Assembly (NCBI GenBank): GCA_001465935.1 | Contig: LNKV01000020.1 | Coordinates: forward strand, 689,252-753,251 | DNA: 64,000 nt | Origin: Clarireedia homoeocarpa | Taxonomy: Eukaryota; Ascomycota; Leotiomycetes; Helotiales; Rutstroemiaceae | Direction of reading: 5' to 3' | Part shown: piece after piece, positions 10,701 to 23,904 of the stretch | Numbering within the stretch: position 1 is the stretch's first letter | Layout: each line of letters starts with the position of its first letter | Notes under the pieces: generated by a model | Told to the model about the DNA's origin: nothing | The model's input: the letters and a program-made list of their open reading frames with translations, nothing else | Databases searched by the model: none | Translations under genes and position numbers: made by a program

Positions 10701-13700
10701 CTTAAAGGTTATATAATAAAGTAAATAATTAAAAGATTAGTATAAAGATTAGTATAATAAATATAATACTTAATATTTTATTAAACTATCTAATAATACT
10801 AATAGAATTAATCTAAAATAATTAATATTAAACTATTTAAAATAATCTAATATTTAAAAATCCTTTTTTTTTTATTTAATAATAGTAATAATATAAATTA
10901 TTTATTCTGAGTATTGAAATTCGGCTTTTTAATATAATCAAAGATATTATTATTAAAGATATCGAAATCGTTATATAAATATATATTAAAATAATCTTAT
11001 TTAATCTATTAAATTCTTATTTCTTATTAAACTTATTATATTTCTTAATTAACTATAAATAAATCTTATATAAAATTATTATAATTTTTTTATCTTTTAT
11101 AAACTTAAAGTTCAATTTAGTCTTTTCGAAATTATATTTATATAATTTATACTTTTAATAAAAAATCTATTTTTTTATTATTAATATAAAAATCTTTATT
11201 TTATTCTTCGAATTTAGTTTTCCGATAATTAGTTTTATTTTCTTATTATTATATTTTCTAAAGAATATTCTTATCTTTTATATTTTCGATATCTATTATA
11301 TCTTTTAATTACTTTTTTAAAAGTATATTAAAATAATTATTATATTAATAAAAAGTAAAAACTATCTATATTAATAATAATAGAAGTTATAATTAAAACT
11401 AAAAATTCGCTTAACTTTAATTCTAGTTAAAAGAATATAAAGTAAATTCTATATTATAATTATAAAATCAGAAAGTTAGTATTTAAATAATTATTATATT
11501 TATAAGATATTTTATAAATTAGACTTTGAAAAGTTATTAGTTATATAATAATTAGTATAAAGATTAATATAAAATACTAATTTAAATTTATCTATTTTAC
11601 TATTTTATTATATATATCTATTTTATTTTAAAACTTAAAAGTTAATATCTCGATATCCTCTTAATAAAAATAACTTTTAGTAAAAAGTATTATTAGTAAA
11701 TTTATATTAAATTATTATAAATATTGAATTTATTAATTAATTAGTAATTATTATTTATATAAAATTTTATATAGTTTTTTAAACTATTTTTTAAATTCTA
11801 TTTATTAATTTCTTTATATATAGTCTAATTAATAATAATCTTTCTTAAAAGCTTTTTATTTAAAGTTTTTATAAAATAAAGTATTAATTATATAAATATT
11901 CTTAAGATTACTATATATCTTATTATAATAATAATCTAGTTTTTTTTTAACTACTTTAATATTCTAAAAGAGATTTTTTATTTATAGATATCTTATTAAT
12001 TTATTTATTAAATAATATTAATATTTAAATAGCTACTCGAAAAGTTTATTATATATATTAAAATTATATAATAATATAATATCTTTAGTTTTATTAATAT
12101 TAGTAATCAGAAAGTTAAAAAAATATATAATATCAATAAGATAATTAATTTATTTCTATTCTATATTTTTAAGATTTAAAAGTTTAATAATAATATATTT
12201 ATTATAAAAGATATTAATTGATTTTCGAAAATATATTATATAAATTAATATAATTCTAATTGAATTCTATTAAATCGATATATTTATAATTAAAATAAAA
12301 AGTTTAATCTTTTAAATCTATTTATTTATAATAAGTTTTATTTAAATTTCTCTAAATCTAGTTTTTTATTAATTATTAGAATTTATAAAAATAGATAATT
12401 TCTGAATTTAGTTATCTAGTTAGTATAAAGATTAATAGAAAATTTAAAAACTTATTTTAATAAAGATATATTTAATATTATAATTATTATTTTTCTTTAA
12501 TTATTTAATTTCTTTAAATTAATTATCTTTCTAATCTCGAATAAATATATTATTAGTTAGTTTAAATCGAATCTTTCTTAAAAGAGTTTTTAATATAAAC
12601 TAAATAATATAAATTAAATAAGAAATATACTTAATATATTAGTTATTTAAAAAGTTATTAAAATATAAAACTTTTAAATTAGAAGATATATTATTTTTTA
12701 ATTTAATTATTATAGTAATATTAGAACTTATATTATTAATTATAATCGAGATAATATAATCTGAAATATTAAATTTATTAATAACTTCTTTAACTACTTT
12801 TATTAAAATATTATTAAAATAAACTTCTTTTAAAAATTCGAAACTAATAAATTCTTTAATTAATTACTAATTTTTATTAATATAATATATAATAATCTCT
12901 AAAAAGAAAAGTTTTATTATATTAAACTAAATATTAAATAATAATATAAGTTTACTTCTAAATATAAGTTTTAAAAAAGTATTTTATTTGATTTCAACTA
13001 ATTATTTATAAAACTGTTTATATATAATAGTTATTAAAGAAAGTTATTATAAAGAATTAAATATTATAATTAAATAATATTATTCTAAGTTTTTAACTAT
13101 ATAAAACAGAATTTATATAAAGATAATTAATATTAAAACTTGATTATAAAATAAAAATTCGATAAATAATTATATATTTTCTTTTTATACTAGTTAGTTT
13201 TATAATAATCTTTATACTAATCAGTATTTATTTATTTATTAAAAGATATTTAAAGTAAAGATTATTAAATATAATTTTTAATTATCTAAACTTTCTTTTA
13301 ATAACTTTTTATTTTTAAGTAATTTTTTATTATATTTATTCTTAGATTTTTATAACTAAAATAAATAAAACGAATCTTATATTTTCGATATATAATATAT
13401 AGATCTTTAGTCTTTTAATTAACTACTTAATTATATTTATTTTAAATAAATAATTTCTAAATTATAGAATTCTAAAATATTTTCTTTAATAATATTTTCT
13501 TATTAATATTATCTTCGATCTCTTTATAAGTTTATTTAGTAGTAATTTACTATTAAAGAAATTTAATAAAGTAAGATACTAATTATTTAAATAATAGATT
13601 TAATTTTATAAGAATTAAAAAAGATAATATATTTAGAATATTATCTTAGAAAGGATTATTTAAAATTAATAGATAATTATTAGAATTATTTAAATTTATA

Positions 13701-14258
13701 AATTAATTTAATAAAGAATAATATATAGTCTTTATAATATAAAACTAACTATTAAAAAATATTAGATATAAAGATTAATTATATTCGAGATAAATATTAA
13801 TTCTAAAAAAAGAAGAAATATAATAAGAAAGGTAAAAAAGATTTAAAAAATTAAAATAAAAATAAAATAAAAAAAGAGTAAATATAAGAAAAAGAAAAAA
13901 GAAAATAATTAATTATATAAACTGGATTTATATATTTTTCTTAAAAGTAGATTAGATATTAGTTAGTTATATAAAATAGTTAAAAGCCTTTTATATTAAT
14001 CTTTATATTAATTATTATTATAAAGAGAATATTATAATAATATTATATATTTAAAGACTTATAAATATTCAAGTAAATTAATAAACTTTAAAAGTATCTA
14101 GTATAAATCTTAAATTAAAATTAAAAAGAAAGATATATTTAAAACTTTATTATATTTTATTTATCAATTCTATAATATTAAATAATTATTATATTTTCTT
14201 ATATTTTATAAGATCTTTTAGAATATTAAATTTAAAAATAATAATCTTTTTAAAGCTA
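10700..14258. repeat. Saturated RIP-type A+T-rich repeat, family unknown
   Basis: This stretch is almost entirely A and T. CA and TG dinucleotides are nearly absent while CG survives, the signature of CpA-to-TpA repeat-induced point mutation on both strands. No reading frame of 60 codons survives. Lysine-rich frames around 13800-13930 are the only hint of former coding sequence. I could not assign the element type. Confidence 0.7.
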
Positions 14259-14621
14259 TATCACGGTTTAAATAATAGCTAGGTATATAATAGTAAAATA
14301 AAGATATAATTGATCCCTTCCCCCTCTTCTTGAGATTCTTAGTCTTATTTATAAAGATTAGTGAGAATCTTAAGTTGAGGAGAGTAGTTTTATCTGATTC
14401 TATAATTTGTAAAGGAAATATAGATAAAGGTCGTGATATATTAATAAGGGTTCTGAGTAGTATACTAAGATCACCGATCTTTAATAATATTATAATATAG
14501 ATAGTAAGCCTCGGCTCTATAGCTTTAAAGATCAGTTTATAAGAGCTGACTATATATATACTTAATCAGGTGATTAGTTCTACTTTATAATTATACGTAC
14601 TATATAAATCTTTCCGTGATA
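14259..14621 (-). repeat. 3' LTR of the copia element
   Basis: 363 bp, beginning TATCACGG and ending CCGTGATA on the plus strand. Ends TA..TA are what TG..CA becomes after RIP. It aligns end to end with 23540-23904, differing mainly by C/T and G/A changes. Shared landmarks are AAGATCACCGATCTTTA and GCCTCGGCTCTATAGC. Confidence 0.88.
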
Positions 14622-15265
14622 TACTCCCTAGCTCTAGTATTGAGCTATAGAGAACAAGGAAAGTTTCAAACAAATAAAATATTAAGTATATTTATAATTA
14701 ACCTTTATAGCTTATTTACTTAAAGTTATATTATAGTTGTTGTTTAAAGTATTTTAAACAACGGATATAAATAGTTATAGTATTTACTTTCTTTATATCA
14801 CTTCTAGTTATATAATTTCTTATTAATTTGATAGTCAGAGTTTGTTCTTATATAAGTTTAGAGAATAAATAAGTAGATAATCCTATTAGTTTGTATTAAA
14901 TAGATTATATATTGTTTACTAGGATCAATGATCTTCTCAAGTAACTATTTAATAATAGAGTATTTCGAAATTCTAATTAGTATCAACTAGCTAGAGTATA
15001 GTTGACCTAGTGAATATTTGTTTTTACTAGATTAGATTACTTTAAGTAATTGTTTTTTATTATTATTATTTTAATTAGGTATAATCGTTAGTGAATTTCT
15101 ATAGTAATAAGGTTTAAAGTGATTATTTCAGAATATATATATCTAAATTACTTCCTCCTATTTATACTATATAATAGTAATATCAATAGTAATAACAATA
15201 CTTTCTATTTATTCTTCTTACAATCTATACTTCCTATCTTATTTCACTTTTTAATTTTCACTATA

Positions 15266-17850
15266 TCTAAGTATAATCGTACTCTATTAGGTAAGTAAAG
15301 TAATAATAAGGATAGACGTAATAACTTCTATTAAGTCAGTTATAGACTTCGCTATAATTATACTTATAAAGTAATAATTCTAGCTAATCAATTATATACT
15401 TGATAAGCTACTTGTTAGGCTTATTAATAGTATAATAATATACAATCTTCTCTTTCTACTCAAGTAGGTAGTAAGTTCGATCTTTTCAATTTTAATCTCT
15501 TTATTCTTAACTATAAAAATCAAGTATCTTCGATTAAGACTAATACTATTATTACAGATATTACTTATCTTTTGTTACTAGTAAGTTTCGAATTTTTTTT
15601 ACTTTTCTAATCTCTTTACCTTCTAGTTACTAATTATTTTTACAACTGATTTTCAGATCCTATCTCCTCGAACTCAGTCTATACAAATCATTTCTCCTAA
15701 TCCTTATTCAAATAGGACTCCTATATATTCTCTAATTACTTTGTATAAAGATCTTTTAAGTTTATCTTCTTTTTACTAATCTTTCTCGCTAGAGATAGTT
15801 CCTAGCTTTTAAGAAGATGATTCTCCCTCTACTAGTTAGAGTAAGTAATCGCCTGCTCTATCTCAAAGTTTATAATATCTACTACTTTTATCTAATTCTC
15901 GTAGGTCTCTAGTTGATATTTAAATATACAACTTTATTATACTTTATACTTTTTATAAAGTTCTATGTCCTCGAGCTCGTAGTCCTATTCAATTACAGAT
16001 TCCTACTAGTTTTCTTTAGATATTTACAAGATATACTATTTCTACTTATAGACCTTTACTATCAGATTTATAAACTAGGTCTAGTTCTAATAGATACTAT
16101 AAACTAGGTTGTCCGATTTTACACCTTCTGAACCTAAAGACCCTTTATAATCTTATATTTAATATATATCTAATATAGTATCCGGCTCCTCCTTTAGTTC
16201 GATCTTAGACTTTATAGTATAAAAGTTAAATAATTACTCCTCTATCTGACCTTTATATATCTCGTAGAGAAACTTGTATAGAAGCTAGCTAAATCGGTTT
16301 ACCTAGTAACCGACCTATTACTCTAATTAACACTTAAATCACTTTTCTATATAACTTACTAAAGTCGTTTAGTAAGAGTACTAAGACTTCTCGAAGACGT
16401 ACTTGAGATTGTCGTGACTTCTGGAATCGTAGTAATCACTGTTATATTCCTTGTCTTAGTTGTGTTCAGAGTACTTTATATAGTCCTAGTAAAGGGTATT
16501 ATTATAATTATATAAATATTAAGAAGTCGGGTCGTTATTAGAGTTATTAGATAAAGAAGTGTCGCCCTATCTTTAAAGTTTTAATACTGGCTACTAAGAA
16601 GTTATTAGTACTATCCGAGCTAAAAGGTCCTAGTAAAGTAAATTTCCTTTTATTATTTCTATAATTAACCTAATATCGGGTCTTTAGGATTTGAAAGATA
16701 CAAGGAAGTTTTTCAGAATATTAGTTGAGATATATAGTTTAGAGGGTTGTTTTGTAGATCAGCCTTCTAACAAAGAAGATAATAGTCAAGAAAGTAATAA
16801 GAATAAAGAGGATAAAAAGGATAATAAGGATAATGATAATAAGAATAATAATCTGTTTATTTTATTCAGTTCTCGTTGTACTCGCTCTTAAGATCTAGAT
16901 CAGATTAGTCGTTCTAATCCTCCTATTACTCCTTAGAGGTCTTCTCGTAGTAGAGTGACCTTTATACTTTATATTAGTACAATTAGTACTCTTTTAAATA
17001 CTTTTTCTACTACTACTCTTATATATCGTTTTGGATTATCTAGTCGTTCTCAACCTATTCTCGAGGTAACTCTACGAACTTCTCGCTACTTTACAACTCT
17101 ATCTTATATTGTACCTCGTAAGTCTTTAATATATATATAAAGTTCTGATACTCGAAGTAGTTATCCGAAAGTTCTAGATATTTATAATCTTCTAAGTAGA
17201 TATAAGTCTCTTATATACTAATCCTTATATCGAAATATCGACTACTCGGTTCGCCCTTAGAGTTCCTCTACTACCTCGGGTTCGTTTATAGATCGTACTA
17301 AGACTTGTATAATAGTATTTAGAAGGTTGGTTATATCTGGGTTTTCGGAAGAGAAAGCTAAGTGATTGTCTTATACTAAGATAAAGTAGATATTAGACGA
17401 TAGCGAGATAACTAAGTAAGAGTATTTGAGATATATTTAGATAGCTTAAAAATAGTTAATTGAGTATATATTAAGCTTAACACCTTCTATATAAACTTAT
17501 AACAAGTACTCAAAATACTTTAAACAAATAACTAAGAATATTATAAAGTTAACTCTACTTTATACTAATCAGTGATTCTATTATATAAATAGCTTAGAAT
17601 TATCTATCTATCAACTATATTTTCTATACTATTTATCTATATCGACGACTATATTAAATTGAATTTCTAGGTATTATAGAAAGATTAGCTTAAAGAAAGA
17701 TTCTCACTAAGCAAGTTGACTATTCTTCAGAAGATTATCCACTTTAACCTTACTCTACTTTATATTTTAAGATTGAATTATTAGTAAGTTTTACTTATAA
17801 AAAGAAATAACAAATAAAAAAGTAACTTTCAGAGAGTATTTTATAAAGTC
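15266..17850 (+). pseudogene. Intron-bearing plus-strand reading frame inside the copia element, antisense to pol
   Basis: Between RNase H and the 3' LTR lie about 3.2 kb that copia does not need. The plus strand reads in long stretches interrupted almost only by TAG/TAA/TGA at likely former Trp/Gln/Arg codons. An N-terminal stretch (SKYNRTLLGK) ends in phase 0 at 15580, and GTAAGT at 15581 begins a 76-bp segment with TTACTAAT and TTTTCAG. The next exon starts at 15657 in phase 0 with LSPRTQSIQIISPNPYSN, Ser/Pro-rich. A Cys-containing block follows (CRDFWNRSNHCYIPCLSC, near 16409-16455), then acidic Lys/Asn/Asp repeats at 16790-16850. The family is not recognised. It may be a captured host gene or an additional element gene, inactivated by RIP. 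The 3' limit is approximate and other introns may exist. Confidence 0.45.
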
Positions 17851-20800
17851 TTAACTATTATATTTAACTTCTCGATCTTACCTTTTATATCTTGTAAGTT
17901 CAAGTAAGCACGGAAACGTTCAAACTATTACTATATAAGATTCTTAATAAGACTATTAGTAAGTATATCCTTTATAAGTAAATAGGTAATATCAAACGAT
18001 TTCTTCGAATATTCTTATTTTAACTATATATTTTAGATATCGATATACTTAAACTTAGTGAATATTCTCTTATTCTCACTTACAACCAATCTTATTACTT
18101 ATATATTATCGTAATAGATAGTAATTAGTTTAAGTATAGCTAGTTCGAGTTCCTTCAATAGCTTATTTATTATTATAATTTTCTTTATAGTTCTTTCTAT
18201 ACTAAACAACTCGGTTTCAGTTATAGATATTATTATAATATCTTACTTCGATACTTTCTAGACAATCAGTCTACTATATAATAATATTATATACTTTTAA
18301 GAAAATCGCTTTGTTTCGTTATTATTAGTAAATAATATATCTGATACTATAAGTAGTTAGGATAAATAATCTATACTATATTTAATAACAAGATATCTTA
18401 TTCTCTATAAGTAACTAATATAGTAATTTACTACTCTTAAGTAATCTTCTGATAGATTAGTAAGGAAGTGAGATAATTATAATATAATAAATATAATATC
18501 TATATATAAAGTGATTATAATATATAGAATTGATCTAATCTTTTCTTGATATTTTTTAACTATTGATCTTACTATATTATCTTTGTTCTTCTTAAATTCT
18601 ATAATCGGAAGTAGAGTACTTATAAGTTTATTACTAATAAAATTAAACTTTCTAACGATCTTCTCAATATAAATATTATAGACTAGCTACAGTTTTTTCT
18701 GAGATCGGTTTCTGATAATCCGAATTTCTAGGAACTATTCTATATTACCTATCTTATATAGTTTATATATAGATCAGATCCTATTAGTAATTCTCTTAGC
18801 TTCCTTAGTATATTTCTTATTATAAATAATTTGAATATCATTTACAAAGAAGAGTACTAATACTTTATAATCCTCGGTAATAAGTATATAAGGTTTATTT
18901 AAATATAGCTTTATTTCTAATTCAACTAAAGTCTTAGTAAAATCTTTGAACTAAATTGTTAGTAAGTCTTATAAGCTATAAAGAGTATAGTTAATAATTA
19001 TAACTATACCTTCTACTTTATAACTATTCAGTAAGTAATATATAACTAAGTCGCTATTTAGGTTATATAATATATTTATAAAAGTATTTACTATATCGAA
19101 CTACTTAGTCTTAAAATCAAACTTGGCTATTATAGTTATAATAATATAAAAGGAATAAGAAGCGAGTATTATAGTATAAATTAATTCGATCGTACTTTTT
19201 ACTTATAGATCTCCTCTTACTATAAGTCGCAATCTACACTTTATAATATATTTATCTTAATTAGTTTTGTATATAAAGACCTATTCTAGAGAGATTAGTT
19301 TAATCTTTACTAAACCTTTTAATATTTCCTTTTATATATTCCGAGCTCTAAGATTGTTAATCTTTTTATTATAATCAGCTTTGAATACTAATCCTATTAG
19401 ATATATATCCAAGTCTCGGTAGTACTTAGGCAATTTAGCTACTTAGCTTTTATGAATTTTAGATAACTATAATAGTTCTACTATAAGTTTCTTTAGTTTA
19501 GTTATAATCGTAACTACTACTATATTATAAAGTATTATAAATTTACTTTACTCTTTATTTCTATCTATATCTAGTTGATCAAGTTAGAATATATTATAGA
19601 AATCGTTGAGTTTCTTACTGTCTCTCGAAGACAATTAAGTAATAATCGTTCTAATAAATATATTAATAATCTTCTTATCGTATTTTAAGTAAAGTCGTTT
19701 TTATCGTCTAATATTATATATTGAGATTTGATTTAATTAATAGGAAAAAAGACTGATATCTTAATTATTTAGTCTTCTATTTACTCTTCTAATTGGGACT
19801 TCGATCGCGAATCTTAGTCTCTTAAATAGATAACCCTTTTTATCTAATAAATTAATTGATTAAAAGACTTCTATTTATATCAAGGTAGTTTCAATCTCTT
19901 TCCGTTTATACTACTAAATATTGTTATATAGAGTATATATAAGATTATATAAAGTGTCTTCAATCTGTAAAGGTATAAACTCGGTAATATCTTCTTTTGA
20001 ACTTTCTTCGTGCTCTTTGTAGAGTATATCGATAGTATTAGTATAATTATAGTCTATCTCACTTTCAAGCTTATTGACTTTTTCAGTTGTTGATAAAACG
20101 GGTAATACAGACTTACTAAGTACTTTATATTCTATCTATCTTCTTTCCTGACCTTGCTTGTTACTAGTAAGAGTATCAATCTTTATACTCTGAGTTTAGT
20201 TAGTTGTAGTTTCAGTTTTAGTATTAGTTTGATCTTCAAGTTGATCTTGTAAATACTATATATTTAGATTGCTACTACTCCTATCTGGATACAGGTTATT
20301 ATCCGAAGATCGTGAATTACTAAGAGGACTCTACTTATTGTTACTAGACTTCTTTACCTCTGAGATCTCTTTATAGTATTCCTAGTTATCAATATTTTAT
20401 AGAGCGATCCTTCTAATAACTATATTAAGATTACTTATATTATCACTCTCTAATATTAATTTATCCGGGTTTTCAGTAATCCTAAGATTAAAAGTTCGAA
20501 TAATTTTATTTAAATACTCTTTTGAGAGTACTTCCTAGTTCTTATTAGCCTTAAAGTAAATAATATTTTCGTTAAATTAGACGTTACAAGTAATAACAAT
20601 CTTATTAAACTTCGGTATCTATATTCGGTAAATTAGTAATCTAGGTATATAATCTACTAAGTACTTTAAATAGACTTAAAGATTAACTTTATACTATTGT
20701 TTGTTAGTATCAATTTCTTGTTCTTTATCTAAAGGATAAACTCGATAGTTATAATAGTATATACTATTCTAGTTTAAATATAGATTAGCAATAATTGATA

Positions 20801-23522
20801 TTATCAGTATTAGATTATACTATCGGAAATATTATTTAAACTACAAATCTAAAACTTTATTTAGTATCCTGAAGCTTCTCTATTATAATAGACTTATATT
20901 ATATAGATAAATTACTACTTATATAATTTCGGGCTATAGCTTCGATAGGAGATTCGTTTAGGTTCGTATTTTTATCGCTTTAATAATAACCTCTTAACCT
21001 ATATACTCTGTTATACTATTTGACTTATAAGTATAAGCTAGTAATAGCTTAATCTCAATTCCTTCTATAAATATCTATTGTTTAAACTCTGTATATCTAT
21101 TAATACCGATTATTAATCTATCGTTGTTTTATTTAATAATATAAATAGACAAGTAATACTATCACTTTACTTATATTTCAAAATTAGTAATTGTCCGGAA
21201 CACTTTATAGTAAGTCTTATTAACAAGTGGAATTCTAAAGATCTTACTACTATATAACTCCTTAATCAGTAATAACTATAAATACCTATTAAACGATATT
21301 AGGAAGTCGAAAAGATCTTATACAACTTTATAAAATAGTTATAGTAGTTGCCGATCCCCTGGGCAACAGTTGATAATCTACTTAATATATACTCTCGTAT
21401 AATATTTATAATCAACTCTTAAGATCCCTTTAATTTTTACACCTCTTACTTTATCTACTAAATACTTAAAAGCTTTTTATCTAAGATATCTAGCTCTATT
21501 ATACTATATTTATACAGTGTCCTCTCTATTAGATAAAAGATCGTGTAATCGTCTAAAAGACTTACTGATCTTATAATAGATAGTTAGGTATATTATTATA
21601 ACTTTGCTTATAGGAATATTATTTAGATTAGTTAAGTAATAAGAAATAATTTTCTTAAATTCTAAAAAGACTAGGTTGTACTTTCGTATAAATAATATAA
21701 TAATTATACTTTTCTTATATATACTGTATCTTAATATATAGTCGAGACTATAAAACTATAGATTTACCTTTACTAATTAAGATTTAGAGACTATATTAAT
21801 ATAAAAACCAGGAATAAGAGCGATATTTATTAAGACAAGATCTTTTATATTAGGTCCTTTAGGACTATTGAAAATATTCTTAATAGTACAAGTACTTTAT
21901 CCGACAATCGGTAGTAATAATATACTAACTTCGACAATATTATTATTATCAGAACGAGTAATCTTTCTATTATTAAGCAAAGAGATATTATTAACTAAGT
22001 ATACTATATTATAGTTATCTAGAAGAATAGAGTTTGCTAAATAGTATTTATTAGTAATAACTAGTATAGAGTATATACTAGGATCACTAATATCTACTAG
22101 AGAGGGGTTGATAATTATTATTACAACTTTTCTAAAGAAAGGTAATAAAGAAGTAGTTAAATTAGCTATTAGTTATAATAATTCTTTCTTAGTTATTGCT
22201 TTTCTTAGATTATTCTATTAAAGTAATTTAAACTTCTCTTTAATTTATCTGATTTCAATACTACTAAATTTTTCTTTAATTAGTTTGTCTTTTAGTACTC
22301 CTCTCAACTAGCTACAATCTTCTAGTTTCTATATATATCTATTCTCTAGATTAGAGAACTAACTCTTTAAGTAATATAGATAATTTTTATTTTCTTTTTT
22401 AGTTAGTTTGTTTTTATCTTTTTGAGACTTAGACTTAGATTTGTCTTTCTTATCTAAGATAGTCTCTAATCTTATAATATCTCTTACAAAGATCGCTATT
22501 ATAAAAATACCTTTTTCTTTAGGTTTATAAGATTTATTAGCTAATTAAGTAGTAAGAACGATATTTACTTAGTTTAGAGTTAAGATAGGTAGATCTAGCT
22601 ATTGATTTATAATAATATATCTCAGTTCCTCGTCTATTTAGATTAGTTCAATCTTGATTTTTACCGCCTCTAGAAAGGTAGTTATAACGATTATCCCTTT
22701 TATCTTATTTAGCTGATATATACAAGCTTTACTATAGACTATATTCTATTTCTTATACTAATTATTTAGAGATACCCGATTATATTATACCTAGTCGAGT
22801 ATATTAATATATTCTCTCTAAATATCAGTTAAGACCGTTGATTCGTAAAGTGTAAAGCGAGTCTTAAGAGAATAGATAATATTATATAAAGTGATATTAT
22901 CAAAGTCAGTATTATACAGACTATAATCGATAAGGAAATTAGTATCTATAATTATAGTAATCTATATATAGATATCTTTAAAGGCTTTATAGTAAATATC
23001 GTACTTAGTTTTCTTATTTTAAAATTACTTCTACAAAGTTGTAAAATCCTCACGAATATCTTAGATCAACGAATACTTCGACTTTAAATAATCCTTTATA
23101 TCTATATTCTTTTTATCAGTTCCACCTATCTTAGTATTATAGTTAATAAGTAACTAAGTATATAGCTCGTCTCTCAGTTAGTATATAAAAAGTAGTTCTA
23201 GTAAAGACTAAGCAAGCTAATCTTCGCCGATCGAATCATTAAGCTAGATATCGGCTAGTGATCTAGTTAGTCCTTTGTAGATATTAGGATTAACTAAATA
23301 TTATATTCCTTTAATTTAGTATTATCGCCTAAGCTCTAAAAACTATATTACTTATTGTTATTAGGTAAACAGTCTAATACCGCTAATTATTCCGAGTTAA
23401 AATATAATAATCGTTGAGATTAGAAGAACAAAGAAAGGTAATCAATAGATATAAGAAAGTATTTAAAAGGTAGCTTTTCAAATAAACTAGTAGATAGTTT
23501 TTCTATATAGTAAAGTAAATAT

Positions 23523-23539
23523 TAGACCGGGCTTATAAC
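23523..23539 (-). promoter_or_regulatory. Primer-binding site, half-tRNA(iMet) type
   Basis: On the minus strand this reads GTTATAAGCCCGGTCTA, immediately after the LTR end. With one RIP change undone (TAAG to TGAG) it pairs with the anticodon-loop region (GGGCUCAUAAC) of initiator tRNA-Met. This is the internal-half primer known from Drosophila copia and many fungal copia elements. Confidence 0.72.
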
Positions 23540-23904
23540 TATTATAGTTTAAATAATAGCTAGATATATAATAGTAAATAAAGATATAATTGATTAATCC
23601 CCCCCCCTCTTCTTAAGATTCTTAATCTTATTTATAAAGATCAATAAGAATCTCAAGTTAAGGAGAGTAGTTCTATCTGATTCTATAATTTATAAAAGAA
23701 ATATAAATAAAGGTTGTAATATATTAATAAGAGTTCTAAGTAGTATACTAAGATCACCGATCTTTAGTAATATCACGATACAAATCGTGAGCCTCGGCTC
23801 TATAGCTTTAAAGATCAGTTTGTAAGAGCTAACTATATATATATTCGATCAAGTAATCAGTTCCACTTTATAATTATATATACTATATAGATCTTTCCGT
23901 GATA
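23540..23904 (-). repeat. 5' LTR of the copia element
   Basis: 365-bp direct repeat of 14259-14621. Its terminal TATTATAG differs from TATCACGG in the other copy by exactly C-to-T, C-to-T and G-to-A, consistent with independent RIP of two once-identical LTRs. Confidence 0.88.

Larger units (their letters stand above)
14259..23904 (-). mobile_element. RIP-degraded complete Ty1/copia retrotransposon
   Basis: Two directly repeated LTRs (14259-14621 and 23540-23904) bound a 9.6-kb unit read on the minus strand. The primer-binding site is at 23523-23539, directly next to the upstream LTR, and the purine-rich tract GAGCTAGGGAG abuts the downstream LTR. Minus-strand remains in order are gag (about 23480-22400), protease/pre-integrase (KGPNIKDLVLINIALIPGF near 21810-21870), integrase C-end (IYRIQIPKFNKIV, 20593-20640), reverse transcriptase (LFFVNDIQIIY, a decayed YVDD box near 18838-18865) and RNase H (FKYIDI near 18037-18060). 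The order INT before RT defines copia. Many TGG/CAG/CAA codons are now stops. No 5-bp target duplication is visible (AGCTA versus TAAAC). Confidence 0.85.
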
